Assembly (NCBI RefSeq): GCF_033898525.1
Contig: NZ_JAXAFJ010000011.1
Location: 39,556 to 103,555, forward strand
Reading direction: 5' to 3'
Source: Flaviflagellibacter rhizophilus
GTDB lineage: Bacteria; Pseudomonadota; Alphaproteobacteria; Rhizobiales; Methylopilaceae
Length of the DNA stretch: 64,000 bases
In this document: positions 16,169-25,041 of the stretch, one piece after another
Layout of the letters: each line of letters opens with the position of its first letter
How positions within the stretch are numbered: the stretch's first letter is position 1
Made by a program: the position numbers and the translations under genes
The notes under the pieces: generated by a model
Database searches by the model: none
Seen by the model: only the letters and a program-made list of their open reading frames with translations
What the model was told of the DNA's origin: nothing

Positions 16169-16362
16169 CGCACTCACGATTGCGCGCCCGCCCGACCGGC
16201 GCGCTTGACCCGCCCGAGCGTGGCGTGGTGCATGCCCGCGATCTGTCGGCTCATCGTGTGCGAAGCATGGATCGTGACGCGCATGTGAGCCGATAATTCG
16301 CAGCAATCCGGCAGGGTTTCAACCCGCGCCAAATCTGCGTTTGAACGTTTCCGAGGATGGAC

Positions 16363-16815
16363 ATGACAGGTGAAGGCCTTCAGCTCGGCCGTGTGAGCGG
16401 CGTTCCGCAATCGCCCGAGGAAGCCGTCCTGGACCGGGTGCCCAATGCACATCCCGGCACCCACTACGTTGCGCGGTTCACCTGCCCGGAATTCACGGCG
16501 CTGTGCCCGGTCACCGGCCAGCCGGATTTCGCCACGCTCGTCATCGACTACGTGCCGGATCGCTTCCTGCTGGAATCGAAATCGCTGAAGCTGTTCCTGT
16601 TCTCGTTCCGCAATCATGGCTCGTTCCATGAGAGCTGCACGGTGGAGATCGGCAAGCGCATCGTAGACCTGATCCAGCCGGTCTGGTTCAGGATCGGCGG
16701 TTACTGGTATCCGCGCGGTGGCATCCCCATCGATGTGTTCTGGCAGCACGGGACCTTGCCGGAAGGCGTATGGGCACCTGATCAGGGCGTGGCGAACTAC
16801 AAGGGGCGTGGCTGA
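16363..16815 (+). CDS. queF: preQ0 reductase QueF
   Basis: 150 residues from the ATG at 16363, with GAGG six bases upstream (an ATG at 16357 abuts the GAGG). This is the short, single-domain type of NADPH-dependent 7-cyano-7-deazaguanine reductase, which makes preQ1 for queuosine in tRNA. FTCPEFTALCPVTGQPDFAT holds the catalytic Cys and Asp, and ESKSLKLFLFSFRNHGSFHE carries the NADPH-binding and substrate Glu/His segment. No other queuosine gene is nearby and I see no preQ1 riboswitch in the 190 bases upstream. Confidence 0.97.
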   Translation: MTGEGLQLGRVSGVPQSPEEAVLDRVPNAHPGTHYVARFTCPEFTALCPVTGQPDFATLVIDYVPDRFLLESKSLKLFLFSFRNHGSFHESCTVEIGKRIVDLIQPVWFRIGGYWYPRGGIPIDVFWQHGTLPEGVWAPDQGVANYKGRG

Positions 16816-16818
16816 AGC

Positions 16819-17691
16819 CTACTGCGCGGCTTCCGGCAGTGGATCGCCCGGGAACCGGAACTGCGCCCAGGAGGGCCGCTGCAGGGTCAGCGAGGCTTCA
16901 CCCGCGCGGATCGGCTCGCCCGCGTTCAGCACATCCTCGGCCCGGTCGAGGCGGAGAGTAGCGAGGCCCTGAGTTCCGCTGACCGAGCCCAGCTTGCCCA
17001 GAGAGCGTTCGCCGGCTGTGATCTCCGATCCGGGCTCTGCCGGTCCTGTGATCGCCACCGGCACGATGCGCGTGCGCGCCGTGCCGCGATGCTGCATGCG
17101 GCTGACGATTTCCTGCCCGATATAGCAGCCCTTGCGGAAGTCCACGCCGCCGAACTGGTCCATGTCCGCTTCGTGCGGGAACGCGTCGCCAAATGCGAAA
17201 TCCTTCCCGCCCTCGGGAACGCCAAGCCCGATGCGGTGCGCGTGATACTCCGCTTCCGACACCTGTTCGACTTCATGTTCAGCAAGAAGATGAAGGTCGT
17301 CGGGTGCCATAATCGCCCGCCACCCCAAGGCGCTCAGGCGGGGATCGGCGAATGTCATGGTTAATACGGGAGGGGCTTCGCCTCCAAAAAGCGAAACGAC
17401 AGCAAGGTCTTCGATGGTTAACGTCACCTTCGCTCTGAGCTTGTAGAGCATCAGGCGTTTGCGCAGTTCCTCGGCCTGTCCCGCCCTGACGTCGAGAAGG
17501 AAGCCGTCCGCCTGTCCGACGACGAAGAAGTCCGCGATGATCTTGCCCTGCGGAGTCAGCAGCGCCGAATAGCGCGCGTTTCCCGGCTCAAGCGTTCCCA
17601 CGGACGAGGTGACGAGATTGTTCAGGAAGTGCGGCGCCTCCGGCCCCTGGATGCGCAGGACCGAACGATCGGTAAGAATTGCGGCTTTCAC
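16819..17691 (-). CDS. YgfZ/GcvT-like folate-binding protein
   Basis: 290 residues from a GTG at 17691 preceded by AAAGGTG. It belongs to the YgfZ family, GcvT-like tetrahydrofolate-binding proteins that help maintain iron-sulfur clusters. The family signature KGCYxGQE is present as FRKGCYIGQEIVSRMQHRG, including the key Cys. LLTPQGKIIADFFVVGQADG and the C-terminal barrel also match. It is convergent with queF (3-base gap) and divergent from the dihydroorotase gene (76 bases between starts). Confidence 0.92.
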   Translation of the reverse strand: MKAAILTDRSVLRIQGPEAPHFLNNLVTSSVGTLEPGNARYSALLTPQGKIIADFFVVGQADGFLLDVRAGQAEELRKRLMLYKLRAKVTLTIEDLAVVSLFGGEAPPVLTMTFADPRLSALGWRAIMAPDDLHLLAEHEVEQVSEAEYHAHRIGLGVPEGGKDFAFGDAFPHEADMDQFGGVDFRKGCYIGQEIVSRMQHRGTARTRIVPVAITGPAEPGSEITAGERSLGKLGSVSGTQGLATLRLDRAEDVLNAGEPIRAGEASLTLQRPSWAQFRFPGDPLPEAAQ

Positions 17692-17767
17692 GGCAGCACC
17701 TTTGCTTGCGCGGCGAGGCTGCGGAACGTAATCCCGGTGCCGCAGGCTCACAAGGGCAGGGATGGAC

Positions 17768-19102
17768 ATGGCCGAGACCTTCGACACCGTTTTCCGTGGC
17801 GGCACCATCGTCAATCAGGATGGTCCTCACCGGGCCGATCTCGGGGTTCGTGACGGCCGCATCGCCCTGATCGGCGAGCTCGGCGCGGCGTCCGCCGGCG
17901 AGGTGGTGGACTGCACGGGGCTGCACCTGCTGCCCGGCGTCATCGACACGCAGGTTCACTTCCGCGAGCCCGGCCCCACCCACAAGGAAGACCTGGAGAG
18001 CGGATCGCGCGCGGCGGTCATGGGCGGCGTGACGGCTGTGTTCGAGATGCCGAACACCAATCCACTGACTATCACGGCCGAGGCGCTGGAGGACAAGCTG
18101 TCCCGCGCCAGGGGCCGCATGCACTGCGACCACGCCTTCTTCATCGGCGGCACGCATGACAACGTCGCCGATCTGCCGGAGCTGGAGCGTCTGCCGGGCT
18201 GCGCCGGCGTGAAGGTCTTCATGGGCTCGTCCACCGGCTCGCTTCTTGTCGATGATGATCCCGGCGTTCGGGCCATCCTCTCCGTGATCCGCCGTCGTGC
18301 GGCCTTCCACTCGGAGGACGAGGGACGGCTCAATGCACGCAAGGGCGAGCGCGTGCCCGGCGATCCCGCGAGCCATCCTGTCTGGCGCGACGCCGAGGCG
18401 GCCCTGATGTGCACCGAGCGGCTGGTGCGCATCGCCCGGGAGACGGGTGCGCGCATCCACGTGCTGCACATCTCCACCGCCGAGGAGATGCGCTTCCTCG
18501 CCGGTCACAAGGACGTGGCTACGGTGGAGACGACGCCGCACCACCTGACCCTGACCGATGAGCTCTACGCCACACTCGGCACCAAGCTGCAGATGAACCC
18601 GCCGGTTCGGTCGGCCGAGCACAGGGCCGGCATATGGTGGGGGCTGGAGCAGGGAGTGGTGGACGTTCTCGGCTCCGATCATGCCCCCCACACCCTTGAG
18701 GAGAAGGCGAAGCCTTATCCTGACTCGCCCTCGGGCATGACGGGCGTTCAGACTTTGGTTCCGGTGATGCTCGACCATGTCGCCGCGGGCCGGCTTAGCC
18801 TGGAGCGCTTTGTCGATCTGTCGAGTGCGGGACCCGCACGCATCTTCAACATCGCCGGCAAGGGCCGCCTCGCGGCCGGCTATGATGCCGACATCACGGT
18901 CGTGGACCTCAAGCGGCGAGAAACGATCCGCGACAGCTGGATCGCGTCCAAGCCGGGCTGGACTCCATATGACGCCGTTGAAGTGACCGGCTGGCCGGTC
19001 GGCACTGTTGTGCGTGGCCATCGCGTCATGTGGGAGGGCGAACTGCACGACCCTGCGAAGGGAGCGCCCGTCCGCTTCATGGAAACACTGCCGCGCGCAT
19101 AG
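17768..19102 (+). CDS. dihydroorotase-family amidohydrolase
   Basis: 444 residues from the ATG at 17768, with AGGG six bases upstream. A cyclic amidohydrolase of the dihydroorotase group (closing carbamoyl-aspartate to dihydroorotate in pyrimidine synthesis). GTHDNVADLPELER, GVKVFMGSSTGS (lysine expected to be carbamylated), VLHISTAEEM and VLGSDHAPHTLEEK give the metal and active-site residues. The first metal motif reads DTQVHFREPG, with Gln where classical dihydroorotases have His (HVHxR); this substitution recurs in an alphaproteobacterial subfamily. Activity as a true dihydroorotase is therefore likely but not certain. No pyr genes are adjacent. Confidence 0.85.
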   Translation: MAETFDTVFRGGTIVNQDGPHRADLGVRDGRIALIGELGAASAGEVVDCTGLHLLPGVIDTQVHFREPGPTHKEDLESGSRAAVMGGVTAVFEMPNTNPLTITAEALEDKLSRARGRMHCDHAFFIGGTHDNVADLPELERLPGCAGVKVFMGSSTGSLLVDDDPGVRAILSVIRRRAAFHSEDEGRLNARKGERVPGDPASHPVWRDAEAALMCTERLVRIARETGARIHVLHISTAEEMRFLAGHKDVATVETTPHHLTLTDELYATLGTKLQMNPPVRSAEHRAGIWWGLEQGVVDVLGSDHAPHTLEEKAKPYPDSPSGMTGVQTLVPVMLDHVAAGRLSLERFVDLSSAGPARIFNIAGKGRLAAGYDADITVVDLKRRETIRDSWIASKPGWTPYDAVEVTGWPVGTVVRGHRVMWEGELHDPAKGAPVRFMETLPRA

Positions 19103-19120
19103 CGGTCGGCTGGCGCCCGC

Positions 19121-19858
19121 TCAATCGTGAGCGGGCGGTGGGGGCGGCGCGACTGAGATGTTGACCCAGAAGACTGCGCCGCCGCCGTCAGCGTTCCGCG
19201 CCCCGGCTTCGCCACCGAGGCTGCTGGCGACGAAACGGACGAGGCGCATGCCGAGCCCCTTCACGCGCGCCATGTCGAAATTCTCGGGCAGGCCGTCGCC
19301 GGTGTCGCTGACTTCGAGGACCAGGCGCTCATCCGGCTGTTTGCGAGCATGGATGCTAATGCAGCATGGCGAGCCCAGGCGGTGCGTGTGCTTGAAGGCA
19401 TTGGTGACGAACTCGTTCACCACCAGACCGAGCTTGGAAACATGATCGGTCGGCAGGCGCATGCGCTCGCAATCGACCTCGATGGTGAAGGTCTGCTCGC
19501 CCTCGTTCTGCAGCATCGAGGATGACAGGTCGTTGCTGAGTTCGCGCAGATATTGCGAGAACTCGATGGTCCGCATGTCGCCGGAGCGATAGAGGCGACC
19601 ATGGACGTGCTGGATCGAACCCAGGCGCAAGCCTGCCTTTTCCAGCGACTCGCGGGTGTGCAGGTCTTCCTCCTGGTGCGCCTGCATGCGCAGCATGCTG
19701 GACGCAAGCTGGAGGCTGTTCGCCACGCGGTGATTGACTTCGCGCATCAGGAGGTCGCGCTGGCGCAATTCCTCCTCATGATGGGCGATCAGTGCCCGGA
19801 GTTCTTCGATCTCCACGAGGGGATCGGTGCCAGTGACTGCTCGCGCAGAGTTCGGCAT
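19121..19858 (-). CDS. HisKA_2-type sensor histidine kinase
   Basis: 245 residues from the ATG at 19858, preceded by AGAAGGAG. A short coiled coil at the N terminus (EIEELRALIAHHEEELRQRD) leads into LMREVNHRVANSLQLASSML, the phosphoacceptor His box of the HisKA_2/HWE-type kinases common in alphaproteobacteria. The ATPase domain has LGLVVNEFVTNAFKHTH (N box), LEVSDTGDGLP (G1) and GLGMRLVRFVASSLGG (G2). There is no membrane segment or sensory domain, so it is a soluble kinase. No response regulator is next to it. Kinases of this class often act in the general stress response or light signalling, but no specific link can be shown here. Confidence 0.9.
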   Translation of the reverse strand: MPNSARAVTGTDPLVEIEELRALIAHHEEELRQRDLLMREVNHRVANSLQLASSMLRMQAHQEEDLHTRESLEKAGLRLGSIQHVHGRLYRSGDMRTIEFSQYLRELSNDLSSSMLQNEGEQTFTIEVDCERMRLPTDHVSKLGLVVNEFVTNAFKHTHRLGSPCCISIHARKQPDERLVLEVSDTGDGLPENFDMARVKGLGMRLVRFVASSLGGEAGARNADGGGAVFWVNISVAPPPPPAHD

Positions 19859-19960
19859 AACTCTTTCTCCTTCTGGCAGCGGGTAATGTTCGCAGACAAA
19901 CCCGGGAGCGTAAACAGCACGGCACGTACAATCCGGTGATCGACGCGACCGCACCCAGAC

Positions 19961-20548
19961 CTAGTCGCCGGCGACGAAGAAGTGCCAGACGCCGTCCGGG
20001 CCGATGCCGACCCGGTAGAAATTATAGGCGCCGAATTCCCGCATTTCTTTGACCTCGAAGGCTGTCACGATCCGGTACAGTTCGAGGGTCTGCGACGGGG
20101 TCAAAGCGTCCAGTGGATACTGCGCGAAGTACGGCCAGACATACATTTCCTGCGGCGTGCCCTTGTCGACATGGACGTAGCCGGCTTCCAGCACCTCGGC
20201 GAGAATGGCCATGAGCTCGACGCCCGATCCGTCGCCGGTTTCCGCCTTGAGCGCTTCGATGGGGTCGCTCTGCCCTTCCTCGACGAAGGAGAAGGCCGGC
20301 GGCATCTCGTTGCTCTGGATGGCGACGCGCAGCTTTTCCGGTTCACCGGACAATGCCGCCTCAAGGATGCGCTCGCGCATCTGGCGTACAGGTTCGGGCA
20401 GCAGTCCGGGATCGTACAGCACTTCGGGCCGTACCGCCGTTTCCGCAGCCGGCGTGGTTTGGACTTCGGGCTCGGTTGCGGCCTGTGCGAAGGCAGGTAC
20501 CGGAAGAACAAGCGGAAGCAGGGCGATCGTCGCCTTGACCAGACGCAT
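19961..20548 (-). CDS. secreted protein of unknown function
   Basis: 195 residues from the ATG at 20548, with GAGG six bases upstream; extending further upstream would read antisense through the LysE gene. MRLVKATIALLPLVLPVPAF and the following AQAA form a signal peptide. The mature protein has a short low-complexity start, then a conserved helical body with LPEPVRQMRERILEAALSGE and a C-terminal MYVWPYFAQYPLDALTPSQT and FYRVGIGPDGVWHFFVAGD. Homologous exported proteins appear widespread in Hyphomicrobiales, but I do not know a function. It is divergent from the LysE exporter gene. Confidence 0.8.
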   Translation of the reverse strand: MRLVKATIALLPLVLPVPAFAQAATEPEVQTTPAAETAVRPEVLYDPGLLPEPVRQMRERILEAALSGEPEKLRVAIQSNEMPPAFSFVEEGQSDPIEALKAETGDGSGVELMAILAEVLEAGYVHVDKGTPQEMYVWPYFAQYPLDALTPSQTLELYRIVTAFEVKEMREFGAYNFYRVGIGPDGVWHFFVAGD

Positions 20549-20680
20549 GGTGAACCTCGGAGCAGCGGATGGAGTTGGCATGGTAGCGGCTTTCCGTCGA
20601 CATCGCGAGTTGATGACGTGGAGCGGCTGAACTATCAGGCTCCCGGCGGCGGATCCGGTTCCGCCTTTTAAGAGGTGTGC

Positions 20681-21319
20681 GTGCTCGACTGGTCTCTGGT
20701 CGGAATCGGTCTGGCGGTCGGCATCGCGGTCGCGGCGCCGGTAGGGCCCATCAACATCATGGTGATCCATCGCGGCGTGCGCGGCGGCTTCTGGCCGGCC
20801 TTGTCGGGTGGTCTGGGCGCGACTTTGGGCGACGGTCTCTACGCCGCCATCGCGGCGTTCGGCATCAGCGCGATATCGGACCTGATCGAAGGGCAGCAGG
20901 ACACGGCAAAGTTCATCGGCGGCGTGCTGCTGGTGCTCTTCGGCCTGAGCCTCATCCTTCGTCGCCCAAATGCCGATGGCGGGCTCAAGAACGATACCCG
21001 GCTCAGCCAGGCCGGGGCGGCGGCGGCCGGCTTCGTGCTGGCACTGGCGAATGTCGCCACCCTGTTCGCGATGGCCGCCCTCTTCAGCGGCATCGAGGAG
21101 CTTCAGGACCCGAGCGGGCATGTCGCCGCGGCTCTGATCCTGACCATCTCGGTGATCGCCGGCAGCGGTCTTTGGGTGCTGGCGCTGGCGAGCCTCGTCA
21201 GCCGCTACCGGACGCAGCTTGGAGGCCGCTGGCTGCGCCTCATCAACGCCGGCTCGGGTCTCGCGCTTGCCACTTGCGGCATCCTGCTGCTGGCGGATGC
21301 CGTCTTCCAGCTCTGGTAG
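20681..21319 (+). CDS. LysE-family exporter
   Basis: 212 residues from the GTG at 20681, placed five bases after AAGAGG. Six hydrophobic segments give the LysE/RhtB topology. The N-terminal signature GIAVAAPVGPINIMVIHRGV (Pro-Gly-Pro region) and SGGLGATLGDGLYAAIAAFG are typical. Such proteins export amino acids or related compounds in exchange for protons. The substrate cannot be read from sequence. It ends 2 bases before the convergent TIGR02301 gene. Confidence 0.88.
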   Translation: MLDWSLVGIGLAVGIAVAAPVGPINIMVIHRGVRGGFWPALSGGLGATLGDGLYAAIAAFGISAISDLIEGQQDTAKFIGGVLLVLFGLSLILRRPNADGGLKNDTRLSQAGAAAAGFVLALANVATLFAMAALFSGIEELQDPSGHVAAALILTISVIAGSGLWVLALASLVSRYRTQLGGRWLRLINAGSGLALATCGILLLADAVFQLW

Positions 21320-21321
21320 GG

Positions 21322-21864
21322 CTAGTAGCCGTGGCGCGTGGTGATGTCGCGCGCGAGCTTGCTGCCTTCCTCGAGATAGCGCCGCACGACGGTGCGTGCT
21401 GAGGGCGTGCAGGTGCGATAGGTGAGCTGGAAGCCCTGATAACCGCTGTTGAAGGCCCCCGCGAGGCGCTCGCGTGCATCCTGCGGACCGGCTTCCGCCT
21501 GCATCAACTCGTTCATCTTGTCGCGCCAGACAGGTCCGTCGCCGGCACCACACAGCGGCCGCAGATAGTGCAGCGCGCCCATGATCTCTCCGAGCCGCTG
21601 CATGTCCTTCTCATAGGGCGCTGGCGGCAGCGGTTTAGGCGGCGCAGCGACGACCGGCGGAGGAGGTGGCGCGACAGGCTTGGGCTTCGGCGGCGCGGCG
21701 CGCTCCCGAGGTGCACGTGGCGGGGGCGGGGCCGGCGGGGGCGCCTGCTCCTCGCGGGGCCGGCGACGGAAAAAGTCCCAGATGCCCTGCGCCTGCGCGC
21801 TCTCCGGCACCGCAAGGAGACTTGCTGCGTACAACGCGACGAGGAGAAGGGGACGGGCGATCAA
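21322..21864 (-). CDS. TIGR02301-type rhizobial secreted protein
   Basis: 180 residues. A signal peptide (MIARPLLLVALYAASLLAVP then ESAQA) precedes a Pro/Ala-rich linker of about 60 residues (PPPAPPPPRAPRERAAPPKP). The C-terminal 100 residues carry MQRLGEIMGALHYLRPLCGA and FNSGYQGFQLTYRTCTPSAR, with two conserved cysteines. This combination matches the TIGR02301 family, found mainly in Rhizobiales and of unknown function. It overlaps the Nudix gene start by 4 bases, so the two are probably coupled in one operon with the FAD-linked oxidase. Confidence 0.85.
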   Translation of the reverse strand: MIARPLLLVALYAASLLAVPESAQAQGIWDFFRRRPREEQAPPPAPPPPRAPRERAAPPKPKPVAPPPPPVVAAPPKPLPPAPYEKDMQRLGEIMGALHYLRPLCGAGDGPVWRDKMNELMQAEAGPQDARERLAGAFNSGYQGFQLTYRTCTPSARTVVRRYLEEGSKLARDITTRHGY

Positions 21865-22283
21865 GGCTGCGCCCTGCGCTCCACGAGGCGCGCGGCGCTT
21901 GCAACGATGCGGTGCAGATCGTCGGTCACTGGCAGATCGTCGAGCGTCTCGGGATCGGCCCAGCAGATGGCGGAAGCTTCCGGCCCGGTCTGGGGCTCGC
22001 CCGAAAGCCAGACCCCGGCAAAGGCCATGACCACGAAATGGTAGGCGGAGCCTTCGCGAGGCATCACCTCGACGATGCCGGCAAGATCGATGATCTCTGC
22101 CTTCACGGCGACTTCCTCGTCCAGTTCTCGAAGAGCAGCTTCGGCCATGCGCTCGCCGTGCTCCAGCCGCCCGCCGGGCAGAGACCAGAGGCCTTGCAGG
22201 GCGCCCACAGCACGTTGCGCGAGGAGAACGCGGCCGTCACGAAACACTGCCGTGGAGACGCCGATTTCAGGACGTTTGTTCAT
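21861..22283 (-). CDS. Nudix hydrolase
   Basis: 140 residues. One Nudix domain with a complete catalytic box, GGRLEHGERMAEAALRELDE followed by EVAV, matching GX5EX7REUXEEXGU. It hydrolyses a nucleoside diphosphate linked to another group; the substrate is not predictable, though ADP-ribose and oxidised nucleotides are common choices. The start overlaps the upstream FAD-linked oxidase stop by 4 bases and its own stop overlaps the TIGR02301 gene, indicating a three-gene operon. Confidence 0.9.
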   Translation of the reverse strand: MNKRPEIGVSTAVFRDGRVLLAQRAVGALQGLWSLPGGRLEHGERMAEAALRELDEEVAVKAEIIDLAGIVEVMPREGSAYHFVVMAFAGVWLSGEPQTGPEASAICWADPETLDDLPVTDDLHRIVASAARLVERRAQP

Positions 22284-23722
22284 GGCGTTGTCCTAGACGC
22301 GCGATCCGGCACCGGCAAGACGATGCCGGGGTTCATGATGCCGGCAGGATCGAGCAGGCGCTTCATGGAACGCATGAGGTCGAGTTCCACCGGATCCTTT
22401 ACGTCGGGGAGGAGGTCCCGCTTCAGTCGCCCGATGCCGTGTTCGGCTGCGATGGAGCCGTTGAAGCGCTTCACCACCGCATGCACTGCGGCGTTCATCT
22501 CGTCCCAGCGGGCGAGGAAGTCTTTGCCGTCGGCGCCGTCCGGTTGAGTGATGTTGAAGTGGATGTTGCCATCGCCGAGATGGCCGAAAGGGACGGGACG
22601 GCAGCCCGGTAAGGTCGCGAGAGCGGCGAGGCCTGCTTCGTGGATGAAGGCCGGCACATCGGACACCGGCACAGACACGTCGTGCTTGATGGAGGCCCCG
22701 GCGAGTTTCTGCGAATCCGACATGGACTCGCGCAGCGTCCATAGGCGTGCGGCTTCCTTCGGCTCGGTCGTGGTGACATACTCCGCAGCTTCGCCGGCCA
22801 GAACCGCGTCTGCGAGAACCGCCTGCATCACGGTCGAGAGACCTGGCCCCACCGGGGAGGACAGTTCCAGCAGCACGTACCAGGCGTGCGGCGCGCGCAG
22901 GGGATCCGGCGCGCCACTGTGGCGCGATGCGAGTTCCAGCCCGAAGCGGGGCAGGATCTCTGCGGCTGTGAGCGATGGACCAGCTGCGGCGCGCGCCCGA
23001 CGGAACAGGGCGAGCGCGGCCTCGGGCGACGGGACGCCGGCGAGCGCGGTTGCGCGGGACCGGATGCGCGGAAAAAGCTTCAGCGCCGCCGCGGTGACGA
23101 TGCCGAGCGTGCCTTCCGCGCCGATGAAGAGGTGCTTGAGATCGTAGCCGGTGTTGTCCTTGCGCAGCGTGCGAAGCCCGTTCCAGATCCGGCCGTCGGG
23201 AAGAACCACTTCCAGCCCGAGGACGAGGTCCCGCATATTGCCGTAGGCCAGCACCGCGAGGCCGCCGGCATTGCTGCCGATATTGCCGCCAACCGTGCAG
23301 CGCCGCTCGGAGGCAAGGCTGAGAGGGAAGTGGCGATCCACTGCCTCGGCGGCGGCATGAACCTGTTCGAGCGTGGCTCCGGCTTCAAGGACGAGCGTGT
23401 TGCCGTCGGGATCGACCGAGCGAACGCGGTTCATGCGCGTGATCGACAAGACGATGGCGCGCCCGGTTTTGTCCGGCACACTGCCGCCGACGAGCCCCGT
23501 GTTCCCGCCCTGCGGCACGATGGGTACGCCATGTTCGGCGGCGAGGCGGACGACCTCGGCGACCTCGGCGGTCGATCCGGGGAGAACGACCGCCTGCGCG
23601 CGTCCGTGGAACAGCCCGCGCCAGTCGTCGAGATAGCGAGCGGGATCGGCATCCGGTGCGAGGACGTGTTCGGCCCCGACAATGGCCGCGAGGGTCTGGA
23701 GGAAAGCTTTATCGGCGCTCAT
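22280..23722 (-). CDS. FAD-linked 2-hydroxy acid oxidase (GlcD/DLD type)
   Basis: 480 residues from the ATG at 23722, seven bases after AGG. The FAD-binding type 4 domain has PQGGNTGLVGGSVPDKTGRA and TLVLEAGATLEQVHAAAEAV; CTVGGNIGSNAGGLAVLAYG contacts the flavin. The C-terminal oxidase cap has GHLGDGNIHFNI with the two conserved histidine or aspartate residues, and IAAEHGIGRLKRD. This fits D-lactate, glycolate or D-2-hydroxyglutarate dehydrogenases. The exact substrate cannot be fixed. It leads an operon with Nudix and TIGR02301 genes. Confidence 0.92.
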   Translation of the reverse strand: MSADKAFLQTLAAIVGAEHVLAPDADPARYLDDWRGLFHGRAQAVVLPGSTAEVAEVVRLAAEHGVPIVPQGGNTGLVGGSVPDKTGRAIVLSITRMNRVRSVDPDGNTLVLEAGATLEQVHAAAEAVDRHFPLSLASERRCTVGGNIGSNAGGLAVLAYGNMRDLVLGLEVVLPDGRIWNGLRTLRKDNTGYDLKHLFIGAEGTLGIVTAAALKLFPRIRSRATALAGVPSPEAALALFRRARAAAGPSLTAAEILPRFGLELASRHSGAPDPLRAPHAWYVLLELSSPVGPGLSTVMQAVLADAVLAGEAAEYVTTTEPKEAARLWTLRESMSDSQKLAGASIKHDVSVPVSDVPAFIHEAGLAALATLPGCRPVPFGHLGDGNIHFNITQPDGADGKDFLARWDEMNAAVHAVVKRFNGSIAAEHGIGRLKRDLLPDVKDPVELDLMRSMKRLLDPAGIMNPGIVLPVPDRASRTTP

Positions 23723-23762
23723 GCCCACACCTAAGCCGGGGATTGCATCAGAGAAAGGGCGA

Positions 23763-24713
23763 TCAGCGCAGCGCCGCCCGTGCCAGCCGGTCGTTGATGG
23801 CCTCGCCGAGCCCCGTCATCGGGATGGCGGCAACCGCGATCGCGGAGGGGGAGAGAGCATCGAGTTCACGGAGATAGGCGAACAGATTGGCCGCTGCTTC
23901 GGCCAGATCGCCGGAAGGGCTGAGATTGAGGTGCGCAACGCCGTGCCCGCCAAGGCCGGCCTCGGGGCCGAAACCAAGCCAGGCTTCGCCTTCCTCGGCA
24001 TCTTCGGCCTTGAGCCTAACGCGTGCGTCCGGGGCGTAATGCTGCGCCAGCATGCCGGGCGCCAGAACCTCATCCGGCTTGTCCGCTAGCCGCTCGCCCA
24101 GCACCTCCTCGATGTCCCGACGCGAGAGGCCTCCCGGCCGGAGCATGCGGACCGGCTCGTCCGGAAGGCACAGGATGACGGTCGATTCGACGCCGATCTG
24201 CGTGGGTCCACCATCAAGGATGACGCGCACGAACTCGCCCAGGTCGTCAGCCACGTGACCCGCACGGGTGGGGCTCACATGCCCCGAACGATTGGCGGAC
24301 GGTGCCACGACAGGACCGCCGAACTCAGTCAGCAGCGCGCGCGCGACCGGATGGGACGGGACCCGCAGGGCCACGGTGGGCAGGCCAGCGCGGGCGAGGT
24401 CGTGGACCGGACAGTTTTCGCTCGCCGGCACGACAAGGGTGAGGGGACCCGGCCAGAATGCCCGCGCCAGCTTCTGGGAACGCGTGTCGAAGCGCCCAAG
24501 CGCCAGCGCCTGCTCAGTCTCCGCGACATGGGCGATCAAGGGGTTGAACCGAGGGCGTCCCTTGGCCTTGTAGATGGACGCGACTGCACGGCCATTGGTG
24601 GCGTCGGCGCCGAGGCCGTAGACCGTCTCGGTTGGAAAGGCCACTAGACCGCCATCGCTCAAGGCCTGCGCGGCGTTTGCGATGAGGCGTGCGGCTTCGG
24701 GCTCGGATGTCAT
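23763..24713 (-). CDS. L-threonylcarbamoyladenylate synthase (Sua5 type)
   Basis: 316 residues, the long Sua5 form with a YrdC domain plus a Sua5 C-terminal domain. It makes threonylcarbamoyl-AMP from threonine, bicarbonate and ATP, the first step of t6A37 in tRNA. GGLVAFPTETVYGLGADATN and YKAKGRPRFNPLIAHVAET are the YrdC signature; VAPSANRSGHVSPTRAGHV carries the SxN motif. The C-terminal extension (LAPGMLAQHYAPDARVRL) is the Sua5 linker and domain. The partner enzyme TsaD is encoded 1.7 kb away on the same strand. Confidence 0.96.
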   Translation of the reverse strand: MTSEPEAARLIANAAQALSDGGLVAFPTETVYGLGADATNGRAVASIYKAKGRPRFNPLIAHVAETEQALALGRFDTRSQKLARAFWPGPLTLVVPASENCPVHDLARAGLPTVALRVPSHPVARALLTEFGGPVVAPSANRSGHVSPTRAGHVADDLGEFVRVILDGGPTQIGVESTVILCLPDEPVRMLRPGGLSRRDIEEVLGERLADKPDEVLAPGMLAQHYAPDARVRLKAEDAEEGEAWLGFGPEAGLGGHGVAHLNLSPSGDLAEAAANLFAYLRELDALSPSAIAVAAIPMTGLGEAINDRLARAALR

Positions 24714-25041
24714 GCGCGGAAGATAGAACAGTGCGCGATGCTGTGGAACGGCGGCATGAAAAAAGCCGCCCCTGAGGACGGCTTTCCTGAAATGAAATGC
24801 CCAGGCTCCGGCAGCAGCGCGCGCGCCTCTTCAGGCACACAATTCGCCGCCAACTACGGGCCTGGGCAGATTGTCTCCCACCAGAAGGCCGCTTTCGCGG
24901 CCGGAGGCTAGGACCGGTCGGAGTACATCCGTCCGTCCCGGTCCGGTGTCGCCGCGATCCTTGGACCGGCTGGCGACGCCTCGCATCTGGCTGGGGTAAC
25001 GCTGATATGGGGATCTTCTTCCCGTCCGCAAGGGCCGAAGG
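24714..25041. other. 328-base gap with possible structured RNA
   Basis: No supported protein-coding gene lies between sua5 and the EVE gene. On the minus strand three structured elements line up: GGCCGC-GAAA-GCGGCC (24887-24902, a GNRA-capped hairpin), a longer GCCCAGGC/GCCTGGGC pairing of about 70 bases, and a U-rich terminator at 24762-24785. Together these suggest a small RNA or a long processed 3' UTR of the EVE transcript. Confidence 0.4.
24762..24785 (-). terminator. intrinsic terminator
   Basis: On the minus strand AAAGCCG pairs with CGGCTTT around an inner CC/GG stem and is followed by six T residues in total. It ends whatever is transcribed leftwards from the EVE gene or the candidate RNA. 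Confidence 0.75.
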
